A DNA stretch of 64,000 bases from Hypericum androsaemum (lineage: Eukaryota > Streptophyta > Magnoliopsida > Malpighiales > Hypericaceae). The notes below the pieces were generated by a model that did no database searches, was not told the DNA's origin, and worked only from the letters and a program-made list of their open reading frames with translations. This document shows positions 34,971-44,245 of this stretch, piece after piece. Where the stretch lies: positions 9,399,487 to 9,463,486 of the forward strand of contig OZ023181.1 in assembly GCA_963995505.1 (NCBI GenBank), written 5' to 3'. The position numbers and the translations under genes are program-made. The first letter of the stretch is position 1, and every line of letters begins with the position of its first letter.

Positions 34971-36253
34971 GAATTACCTTTTTGTTCTGCCACCTTCTCG
35001 TCCTCAACCTTGACAACACATCATTCACAATTTCACGCTTGTCACGTGACGCTGTTGGAAATTGATCATTCACATCTGCACCCTCATTTTCAACGTCGCT
35101 ATCTTCCCCCATCACTCCCTCTACCCCTGTCACTCCATCTCCCACTCCATCCTCTTCTCCTACCACTCCCTCACCTACTCCAGCCTCTCCCTTCTCCCCA
35201 CCCTCCTGCTCCTCTTCCACTTCCTCTACCCCTTCAGCCTCTCCCTTCTTCCCGTCCTCTTTCATTGCCGTCCCCGTCCCCGTCCCCTTCCCCTTCCTAT
35301 CATCAATCTCTGCCATGATCTTTCTTCTAAGGGATTTTAAGTCTTTGATCCGAACATCGATTTCCCCTAATTTTTTAAGAAGCTGCAACAACAGATTAAA
35401 AAGATTTAAATATCAAATATTAAGAACACAAAATTTAAATATCAGATATTAAGAACACAATACAATATAAAGAAATAAATGAAACAAGCACCTCTTTATT
35501 TGGCAACAACAACCATTGGTCATCATTTACATTCGAGGAGGAAGGGACATTTCCAGCAGCAGCAAGCTCTGCAAGGTGGGTATGGTATCTCATCAACAAG
35601 TGCGTGTTACCACCATACTTGATTACAGTGGTAGCAGCACTATCTAGCCCAAGCCTCAACCCAATATTGGCCCTTTCAGCAACATACTTGCACCAATTAT
35701 ATTTCCTTGAATGGTGTGGCGGATTGATATATGCATAAAGCTTGCCACAAACTACATCAGATATGGTTGGGGAAAGGAAAATCCCAATGCCATACAAGAT
35801 ATATAATTGTGCCCAATCTACATCTTCGACCGACTTATCACGCAACAATACCGCCCTCACTTCCTTGAGCCTAATAAAAGAATGTTTTCTCTGTTTCAAT
35901 GAATACCTACCCAAAAAATCAGTGAGATTTGTTTTCCCATCTCCCTTCCCCCTGAAATCATCACGATCTAGAACAATATCAACATCCTCATTGGGGATGC
36001 CATAGCTGTTGTTCACAAACAACTTAGAAATAGTACGCAAATGCGCCCCCTTATCCTTGCATATTGCAACAAATTCAGCCATCTATTTTGGTCTAATATC
36101 AGCCTCTTCAACTTTGAAGAGATAGGAAAACCCAGCTTGCTTAATGAAATGTATCCGTTCTGCAGCATCTGGGTGACTTTGGGGACCAAAAAAATGACAA
36201 TTCAATTCCTTCATGTAGCTCGGCCTCCCACACGACTTTTGTTCTGGACCCAC

Positions 36254-37206
36254 CTGCAATAAAAACAACCATAAACTTGGCTTCGATGAAGACGAGCAAA
36301 TTTGGACACAGCTAGGTGCATGTTCAACAGAAGAAACTATTTTATAATAAAGGATTAAACCATTCAATAATGACAGGACAAACTATTTAATAATGAAGAT
36401 CAAACAATTGAAACACTCCAGAACAAAGCATGGCTCTAAAATAACACTAAAATTCCTAAATAACAGTAAAATAAAATAAAAATCTTGACAAATCAAAAAC
36501 CCTAAATAATATTAAAATTCCTAAAAAAATAAGAAAACTCTTGACAAGATCAAAAACCGAAAACCCTAATAACACAAAAAAATAACTATCAAACCCTAAT
36601 AACCATAATAACGTGGAAGAAGATGAAGTAAAAGGAGAAGTACGTGACCTCGCCGTCGGTTGTCGACCTCGCTTTCGGTTTTCGACCTCGCCGTCGATTG
36701 TCCATCTGGCCCACTCGAGACATTGCAGTTGGTTGTACATTCGCTGCATCAGTAGTCCACCTCGTTCACTCGCGAACTCGACGTCAGTTGGAATCGACTA
36801 GAGAAAGGGGGGATAGAGAGACAGACGGAGAGAGAGCGCGAAGAGAGAGTATAGTTGGAGAAGCAGAGGAGACGCAATTTTGAAAAAAGGGAGGGAGGGC
36901 GATTTCGTGGTTGTATTCACGCGCTCACGAAAGGGGATCAATTAAGTTAACAAAGTGACTAAAATATCCCCGACCATCTCTGCCCCGTCAGATCAACGTC
37001 TCTATTTTTTCGGATTGATCCAACGGCCTGAAAACTATCCAGAACAGGCCTGGAAGGAAATCAAAGCCCAGGATGGAATCCGCCCCCTCAAGAAACAGAC
37101 TTGGGGTCTCATAAAAGGATCGGCCTTTAGGTAAGTTTATCTAAATTATGTTTAGCTTGACTGGTTAATTAAGAGTATATAAATTTAAATGGGGATAATG
37201 ACTCAT
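36254..37206. other. 5' flank of the ULP1-like gene and right end of MULE 1
   Basis: No clear coding. At 36636-36790 a repeated GACCTCGCCGTCGGTTGTC-like GC-rich segment may be leader sequence of the reverse-strand gene. The right terminal region around 36990-37120 has the weak similarity to the left end noted above. Confidence 0.4.
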
Positions 37207-39211
37207 TGTTAGAACAGATATTTCGAATAATTAGGAATCATGGTTATGCTAGATTGGTTAAGGAAATTAATGTAGTGAAAAGTACTTGTGATTCTAATTG
37301 TTAACAGAAGCAAAGAGAGTTGGAGACCAAGATAAAGAAAACTGATATAGTAAAAGAAAATACGGATATGGGATCGGAAGTTTAAGAAATCATCACGACA
37401 TAAAATATAATTATGAGGCCAAGAAGAATAAGATATTATAAAAAATTAACCGAGATAAGCTTTTCTTACTTGTATAGATAGATTCACTTATTTATTTGAA
37501 GTTAATAGATTATATGTGATAACCAATGAAATGGGATTATAAAAAATTAACCGAGATAAGCTTTTCTTGCTTGTATAGATTCACTTATTTATTTGTAGTT
37601 AATAGATTATATATGACAACTAATGAAAAGTTTTACATACAATCGTTGTATAAAAGTATTGGAAATCTGATTGTCTACCAATAATTAAAGAATGGATTGT
37701 TAATAAATTGGAAGTACTAAGCTTTTCATGTTCGTAATATGGAACACAAAATATAAAGGAAGAAGAAGTGACTAAGGAGTTAACTATTTTGATGTTGGTA
37801 CTTTACGATTGAGGAAATATATATCTGAAAGATGAAAGAGATACCTAAAAATAGTTAATAACTATTGTGGCGAGTTAATAAAAATTGGAATGAACGATTA
37901 CAGTTTACAAAGGGAAGAATTAATAGGATTATAGTATTGGAGTTTTATTAGAAATTGGATACGGTTAATGGAAACTATGGCCAGGATAGGACTACGGAAA
38001 TTATAGACCACTTGTGAAAATAATAGAATGAAATTATTTTCTAAAAGGGAATTAAGATGGTTGAGCTACTTTGAAATCGTGAAACGATTTTAACATGACA
38101 GGTCTTTTGACACATGTATTGAAGATTATTTGGACAAAAGAGGATAATTGAATTGGAGAATGAGCGATCGATTTTCAATTGTGTAAGTATATAGATCATG
38201 ACAACTTTGGTTTGTTTGATGTATGTGCATATTTCAGACCTTAAGTATGTGCGTCTCATGTATATGCGTTTTAGTTATGAAGTGGTCATGTGCTTATGTG
38301 ATATGTTTAGTCATATTTTGATTGGTGGGTGACATATGTGGTATATGTGTGTGGACAGCTAGAGAATATGTGTTTCCTAGCTTGGGACCGATTTGTGAGA
38401 GTGTGACATGTCCAATTCCCCTGGATACGGTCTTGGACCTTTGGTTATGTGATGGGTAAGTTGTGTTTGTTTCTGGTGAGAAATGGACAGGTTTTTTCGT
38501 GCTAACTGGAGATGTTAGCCTATGTGCACATACACTAGGGATATGCTACTTTACTAATATATACTTTGTATGTGATTATGATGATGGAGATCTGATGGCC
38601 ATGTTGATATCCCTATGTTGGAGAGGAAGTGATCCGTCTGAACCTGTTTAGAGCTCACCATTTATTGACAATATGATTATAATATGTTTATGGACAAGTT
38701 GCGCGATTGTATGAGACGTCACGTAGTTTGCCCATATTGTGTGTGTGTGTGTGTGGTCATATGGTTAGTATGTATTTTAGTGTTGTCTTGAATGATGTGA
38801 GACATAGTTAAGTTCTGTCTCTCCCACATGTATTTGACATAACCGATATGTTATGTTCTATCTGCTTATAAACTGTTTTCCCAAATACTCACCCTCCCTC
38901 TCACCAATTTTGCAGGAACTCGTACATGATTTGTAGTGGTCTGGAGATCTATTATGATCGCCGCTAGTCCACTTTGTTCTTCGGGACTGGTCTTGAGGTC
39001 TCTGGTCTATATTTTACTCTTTTGTCTAAAAGCTCTGTAGCCAAAGTGTTCATTTTGATCTTGAGATAAACGTAAAAAATAATTATACTTCTTTTTTAGT
39101 TTAAAACAAGTATGCTTTTATTAAGTTAAAAAATGTTTGAGGCTGGCTAGACTTATTCTAAACGGGTTAGGGTCTAGCACCAGTCACCGACCTCCGATTC
39201 GGGTCATGACA
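37207..39211 (+). repeat. Gypsy-type LTR (solo or 5'-only), about 2 kb
   Basis: Starts TGTTAGAACAG and ends GGGTCATGACA, followed after four bases by TGGTATCAGAGCTCTAGG, a primer-binding site typical of plant chromovirus (Tekay/Del-like) elements. No gag or pol follows; sequence after about 39270 is unrelated. The start is less certain than the end. It holds a GT microsatellite at about 38740-38755 and a tandem duplication. Confidence 0.6.
37436..37632. repeat. Tandem duplication of about 100 bp inside the LTR
   Basis: Two nearly identical units beginning ATTATAAAAAATTAACCGAG and ending GATAACCAATGAAA or GACAACTAATGAAA, differing by a short TAGA expansion and a few bases. Confidence 0.85.
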
Positions 39212-39215
39212 GATT

Positions 39216-39233
39216 TGGTATCAGAGCTCTAGG
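39216..39233 (+). other. Primer-binding site after the gypsy-type LTR
   Basis: TGGTATCAGAGCTCTAGG, complementary to initiator tRNA-Met. It marks this LTR as a 5' LTR or as the remnant of a truncated element rather than a clean solo LTR. Confidence 0.75.
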
Positions 39234-39269
39234 TTAGAGCCTTGTTTGAACTATCGTGTCAAGTATCTT

Positions 39270-40363
39270 AAGTTGTGCTACGAAGCATAGAATTTCTCAT
39301 ATCTTTATGTCCCTTCCATTGTGTCATTTGCTCATGCCTTAATCTTTTCTGTGTCAATGAAAATTTAGATGTATTTGAATATGATGATGTGATGAATTGG
39401 AAAGTTGTTGAGATGTTGTGTTTGAGATTCTCGTGTGAGAAACTTATGTGATTTATTGTTGATATCACAAAGCATTTACTCTACATTGGCGAGAATTATT
39501 GTACTATTTGTATTTTTTTTTTGACAAGCCCATTTGAGTATATGTATTTATATATATGAAAATTCTTCCTTAGGGATGAAGTGACTGATTACCACTTTGT
39601 TCAAATCATATATACACTCTTATATATTTGATTTCTTCCTATGTACATATAATGGGCCATTGGTTTAAGTCTTCACCGAATGTTTGAGTTATGTCTTCGT
39701 GAACTGTTCAAGTTTGTTTATCTGTGCATTGAGAATCTATTTTTGAGTTTAAATATGTTCGAAAAGAGGAAGTGTGAGGACTTACTCGGCGTCCAAAGCA
39801 CAGAGGCATCCATATCGGCGGGAACCTCATCACGGCGCCCATGAGGGCGCAGACCTCATTTTGGCAAATCGCATTGATCCTCGATGAGGTAACCAACACC
39901 AAAATTTGGAGCCTTGTTTTGACCATCTTCCAATCCCAAATTAGGCAATGCCCATGAAATGCAAAGTTGAAAATATGTATCTTAATCATCCATGGCCACA
40001 AGAATCATCTCGGTGGAGTCTAAAGCCAAAGCCGATGTCCAACAGCTTAAACCAAGGCGAACGTCTAATAGCATAAGCCAATGCCTCAATGGACATAGAA
40101 TTTTCACACTCCAACACGTGTTAATCTTTTTTTTATAGGAATGATGTGTTAATTCATTCTATATATTATTATTTTTGTGTGGCAGGTGCTACTCATCACC
40201 TTTTTTATGTAGGACGTCTGGTCAAAGCGATTCTTTTATAACAGACACAAAAAAACTGCGAAGAAAGTAGGAAAAATACACGAAGAAAATAGTAGGGATG
40301 TTTTGTTTTTGTACATTTTCAAAATTTGAGGACCTTTGTAGAATCTTCTTATATGCTGGTAAT
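39270..40363. other. Intergenic, nothing recognised
   Basis: AT-rich with short ORFs. A GC-richer part at 39770-40120 contains repeated words (GCCAAAGCCGATGTCCAAC, GGCGAACGTCTAATAG) but no recognised domain. Confidence 0.4.
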
Positions 40364-40372
40364 AAAAATTAG

Positions 40373-41548
40373 AGGAAATTACTCTCCAATTTTTCGTATT
40401 TTTTTAAATATATGAAAAAGTCCCCGTATTGGAAATATATACGCCAAAGTTTTCTGTGTTTGATTTTATTATATTCTCGGGTCCCTCGTTGATGTCGTCA
40501 GCTTTTTTTATTTTTGTCATTGAAATGACAAAAAAAAACCAAAAAAAAAACCCTTCCTCGGATCAGATTCTTTCTCGCCGCCGGCCAAAAAATTTCAGAT
40601 CCGGCGTTCTCTCTCTCTTCCCCGAGCTCCAGAACCCCATCTCAAATGATTGGTCCATGTCAACCCTCCATCGGCTTCACCACCGTCGTCCCTTGGAGTC
40701 AATGGTGAACCTTTGCAAGTTCACCATCTGAGAAACCTTAACCAGTAAACCAAAACAAAAAAAACCTTAATTAAAATCCACCTTTACGTTTTGGGGGTGA
40801 ACCCGTTAATCAAACCCTTTGTATTTCGGGAGTGGAACCCAAGCAGCTAGTTGCAAAGGGGGCAACTAAGTGAACATCAGATGAAACGCCCGAATGGTAA
40901 ATCCCAATACAAAACCCAGACGAGACCCAGAAAAATTAGACAGAATTACAAGCCAAGAAATCAGCAGCAAGAGACCCACAGGAGATGCAACCCAAGTCAA
41001 GAGCTCACTGTCTTGCGATGTTATCTGTATTGAAATTGTAAGGTTTAGGTTAGTTTTTGGGGCTGCCAGAGATAAGGAATTGATTGGTCTTCTGGGTCTA
41101 TGGAATCTCCCTCGCTTTCCCTTCACGGATGTGAGTTCCGGCGTCCGGTTGTCGCCGATCTCCGGGAGATCTGCAAGTGCATGGTGTCGGCCGGTTACCG
41201 GAAGGAGTGCGAAGTTCTTGGTGTTGGTTTAGCTATTTTTGTATTTCTGTTGATTTTAATTTTTAATTAAAAGATCTTTGATTCTCAGTAACAAGATGCA
41301 GGGAAGAAGATGCTTGGAAAGAAGATGGTCTTTTGTTGGGAAAGAATATTTTTTTTGGGATTTTTTTTTTGTTTTTTAGGATATTTTGGTAATCTCAATG
41401 ACAAAAATGAAAAAAATAGTTAGTAATGTCAGCAGGGACCCGAAAGTATAATAAAAATAAATCAGAATGATAATATGATTGTTTTTTAAATATAGGAGAC
41501 TTTTGATTATATTTAAACAAACACAGAACATTTGAGAGTAATTTTTCT
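40373..41548. mobile_element. Pack-MULE with EXO70-like fragment
   Basis: The inverted ends AGGAAATTACTCTC (left) and AGAAAAATTACTCTC (complement of the right) extend with gaps about 180 bp through TTATTATA(C/T)T(C/T)(T)CGGGTCCCT and TTTTTGTCATTGA. Flanks AAAAATTAG (40364-40372) and AAAAATTAT (41549-41557) match at 8 of 9 bases. The interior is GC-rich with no transposase. Confidence 0.75.
41098..41240 (+). pseudogene. Captured EXO70-like exocyst fragment
   Basis: The forward frame reads PVVADLREICKCMVSAGYRKECEVLGV, here split as PVVADLREICKCM and VSAGYRKECEVLG. EXO70 proteins have a conserved segment of the form DLREIA.RM..AGY.REC...Y, so the match covers spacing as well as residues. A stretch without similarity lies on both sides. 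The match is short, so this is a motif-level call. Confidence 0.45.
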
Positions 41549-41824
41549 AAAAATTATCCACTATAATACTCTATGTTATAGACACATTAATATTCTGTAT
41601 TATTAAAAATGTCTACTTAAAGTGATCATGTGTTATGTAAATACTCATTTAAGTATGTGTGTTATTTTCTCAAAGACATTTATAACCCCCACTCAAATAA
41701 ATTTTGACTTTTATTTATGTTGTGACTTCAACTCGCTGACATAGTATAAATAGGTTATATCTCAAGTCTTATTCCAGAAAATTACAAAAAATACCCTCCT
41801 CAAAGTTCAAATAGGTGACGTTGT

Positions 41825-41997
41825 CCTCCAATGGCATATTGAGTTCGGTGGCGGTTAAAGGGTTACATTCTTGACGAAGTGGTTGTCGGAGAAGCTGTAA
41901 TGAGCGGCGGCATCGGTGCGGTCATTTGGGGGGCCGGCGTCGAGATCGTACTCCAAGACCTGCCTGCCAACGTGTCCACTGCTGGTCCTCAGAAGTT
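41825..41997 (-). pseudogene. Possible oxidosqualene-cyclase N-terminal fragment
   Basis: The reverse frame reads GHVGRQVLEYDLDAGPP, then YSFSDNHFVKN. Plant oxidosqualene cyclases (cycloartenol, lupeol and amyrin synthases) begin with a conserved N.HVGRQVWEFDP.AGTPEE....R..F..NRF.K. The fragment ends at a stop after about 45 residues, where the rest of the gene is absent. Capture by the surrounding TIR element is the simplest reading. Confidence 0.45.
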
Positions 41998-42009
41998 GCA
42001 TAAAACAAA

Positions 42010-43722
42010 GAGATAATTACTCTTAGGACCTCAGGGTATAGTCAAATAGACTCTGAGGACCCTGTAGTTTTCCTACTAATTGCTGAGCTCCTGTAGTTTG
42101 GTTATTATTATACTCTCGGGTCCCTGGCTAATGTCAGCAGTTATTTTTGTCTTTTTTGTCTTGAAAATGGCCTTTATGCCCTTACACAAAAAGACAAAAT
42201 GCAAGTACAACTGCTGCTGCCTTGGTCAAAATTCATCTCGCCTCCCGAATGAGTAGGGTCAGCTGCTGCCTTTTGGAGTTCTGAAGATAGATCTTTAAAC
42301 TTTGCCAGCAGTATCTCGTATTGTTCAGCAATGTCTTTATCTTGTGGGACCTTAACTTGGGTAGGGGGAGTTGACATAGGGGATTCATCTCCTGGGACCT
42401 TCTAATTCAAGTTTTGCCCGTCATCAGAGGGATTCGCAGCCTGTTGGGCATGCTGATTATAATGGTGATTGTTGTAGAATTTTCTTCCAGATGGGGACCC
42501 ATGAAACCCTTGAAGTCTGCATGCATCCAGTGCCCAAAAGGAAGCTGAGGCTTTTGAGAATAAGTAGCAGTGCCTTCTTTGTTAGGTTTGAACTTCCGGT
42601 CCTTCTGAATATGACCCAGTGGCCCACAAATGTAGCAGAACTCTGGAAGACGTTCGTATTTAAATTAAATTTGTTTGTCTTGAAGGTTTGGATGCTGGAG
42701 TTGAAAACTCACCAAGAGGGGTTTAGTCATGGAGAGCTGGACTTTGAGACAGAGAATGGAGTCCCTTCTAGAAGATTCCTCCTCCACCTCCTCCAACTGG
42801 TCCAACCCCTCGAACTGGCTAGCAATAGCCTTAGCAGAGTCTTGAGAAATATAGTTGGGAGGGAGGCCGTGAACCTGGAGCCAAAAAGCTGAGGTATCGA
42901 ACTTAACCTCAGACCAGTGAAGTTCAAGATCCCAATCCTTGAGAATGAGGTGGGTGCCAGCAATCGACCAGGGAGTTCCAGCAGACGCTGACTCTTTGTC
43001 GATCTGCTTCTTGCAAGTGATGGTGAAGATGTTGGTGTCCATTTCGCTCACCTCGAGCTGATGTTGTTCAATACCCCAGGATCTGCACAGACTAGCTCGA
43101 ATAGAAGGGGGTGGAAGATTCTGCTACAGAGAAGCTTACCAATTAGGACCAGAGATGAGACATGGGCTTGGATTTTTAGGTTTGGAGCGAGTTGAAGACT
43201 GAGATTCATCATTCTAGAGCCAAGGAAACAAGGAGATCTTCAAAACCCAGATGGGACGAAGGCAAAGAGAAATTATGTAAGCTTCAATAAAGGAGGGGAC
43301 AAAATGGATGATTGGAGGCTGGAGTTCTCTTAGAGAGAAGGAGGAGCTCTCAGGAAGAGAGGTTTTTTCATTAATCCGAATGGATTGTGTGAACAAAAAG
43401 ATTGGATCGAAGAGAAAAGACCGGAGTGGAAACTAACCCAGAAAGACAGGCAGCATATGCATCACACAGTAGAGAAGAAACCAATGGCCAATGGGTCATT
43501 TTAGTTGTACTTGCGTTTACAACTTATTTAGGATGATTTTTTTGTGTAAGGGCATAAAGATCATTTTTATGACAGAAAAAGGCAAAAATAATTGCTGACA
43601 TCAGCCAAGGACTCGAGAGTATAATAATAACCAAACTACAGGGGCTCAGCAATTAGTAGAAAAATTACAGGGTCCTCAGAGTCTATTTGACTATACCCTG
43701 GGGTCCTGAGAGTAATTATCTC
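42010..43722. mobile_element. Pack-MULE with perfect 9-bp target duplication
   Basis: Identical 9-mers TAAAACAAA at 42001-42009 and 43723-43731 flank long inverted arms that start GAGATAATTACTCT and continue for about 190 bp with few differences (GGTATAGTCAAATAGACTC, TTGGTTATTATTATACTCTCG, TATGCCCTTACACAAAAA). No transposase. The interior carries a DUF4283/zinc-knuckle gene fragment. This is the best-defined MULE in the window and probably one of the youngest. Confidence 0.9.
42400..43051 (-). pseudogene. Captured DUF4283/zinc-knuckle fragment
   Basis: The reverse strand reads WSIAGTHLILKDWDLEL, then FDTSAFWLQVHGLPPNYIS, a stop, FKYERLPEFCYICGPLGHIQKD. This is the order DUF4283 - 'W..V.GLP' linker - CCHC-type knuckle found in plant LINE ORF1-like and related proteins. 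The last knuckle Cys is replaced (KDR instead of KDC), and a TAA separates the knuckle from the linker, so it is dead. It may descend from a family related to the 22-24.6 kb retrocopy. Confidence 0.75.
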
Positions 43723-43827
43723 TAAAACAAAAGTCAACTTTTCCATAACGTACACATTTTTAATAATACAGGTTAATAATGTGTTTTTAATTCTATAAAA
43801 CAGAACCACGGATAAGAAGTTAGTATA

Positions 43828-44152
43828 TATTGAAGGCACGAGATGAAGGACATGAAGAACACGCTTGCACACCAGGTATTCGACAAAATGACCAGGAGAT
43901 ACACGTGCCCTTTTGAATGTAAATAGATGAAAAGCAGAGTAAGTCAGTTGTATACGTGGCAAGTTAGAGTTAGTATAAATAGACACTTGTAAAGAGAAAA
44001 TGACACATCAGATAATGGAGAAATAGTTTTCATCTCCTCAGCTCATCTCTTTATCTTCTTTAGTTCTTTTCTCTCTCCTCGGATAACTAAATAACCATTT
44101 TCTTCTTTCCACCATTAACACATCAAATCAGCTTAGATCAAGCTTCTCGTTA
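43828..44152 (+). repeat. 5' LTR of copia element 2
   Basis: TATTGAAGGCACGAGATGAAG to AAGCTTCTCGTTA. It contains TATAAATAGACA near 43973 as a likely TATA box and a CT-rich stretch before its end. Confidence 0.85.
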
Positions 44153-44164
44153 TGGTATCAGAGC
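44153..44164 (+). other. Primer-binding site of copia element 2
   Basis: TGGTATCAGAGC directly after the LTR, an exact complement of plant initiator tRNA-Met. Confidence 0.9.
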
Positions 44165-44245
44165 ACTAGACAACGAGCATCTAGTGTCGATCCTGCTTTT
44201 TCTTCTGCCACTTCCAGAAGTAGTTTTTTCGATTCAATCGCTCCA

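Larger units (their letters stand above)
32745..36253 (-). pseudogene. ULP1-like (C48) cysteine protease gene of MULE 1
   Basis: Six reverse-strand exons join in frame through GT-AG introns: 36253-35492, 35382-34978, 34791-33740, 33644-33467, 33376-33239 and 33155-32745. The N-terminal exon resembles the DUF1985-like region of plant transposon-borne ULP genes (LYILYGIGIFLSPT). Exons 2 and 3 are acidic then Lys-rich linkers. The C-terminal exon has the protease core: His and Asp in DHFSVFVID, Gln in IPKQPDTR and Cys in RSCGVYASLFCEL, then WKTSAFLIEHRKNM. ULP1 proteases remove SUMO from proteins; the role in MULEs is unknown. Stops occur before MAEFVAIC (near 36082) and possibly before FHVDHF. 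Exon 3 holds a 29-residue internal duplication. Confidence 0.85.
28455..37125. mobile_element. Large Kaonashi-like MULE 1 (transposase plus ULP1-like gene)
   Basis: About 8.7 kb with two convergent multi-exon genes: a FAR1/MULE transposase on the forward strand (28791-31540) and a ULP1-like cysteine protease gene on the reverse strand (36253-32745). MULEs carrying ULP1-like genes are described in plants (Kaonashi type), often without long TIRs, and no long TIR is seen here. The edges share only short words (GATTTGGTCCTGGGC on the left; GATTCCATCCTGGGC on the complement of the right). Introns and the spacer between the genes are filled with a roughly 22-bp repeat. Boundaries are approximate, and stops show both genes are decayed. 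Confidence 0.8.
41575..43795. mobile_element. Older TIR element, split by an inserted Pack-MULE
   Basis: Left 41575-41612 (ACACATTAATATTCTG, then TATTATTAAAAATGTCTAC) pairs with the complement of 43745-43795 (ACACATTATTAACCTG, then TATTATTAAAAATGTGTAC). Between them lie a GC-rich gene-like fragment and the complete 42010-43722 element. The tips are blurred, so limits are approximate and no target duplication was found. Confidence 0.5.

Noticed and set aside
35010..35340. Forward Pro/Leu/His-rich and Ser-rich ORFs
   Set aside because: Antisense of the acidic Glu/Gly-rich linker exon of the ULP1-like gene.
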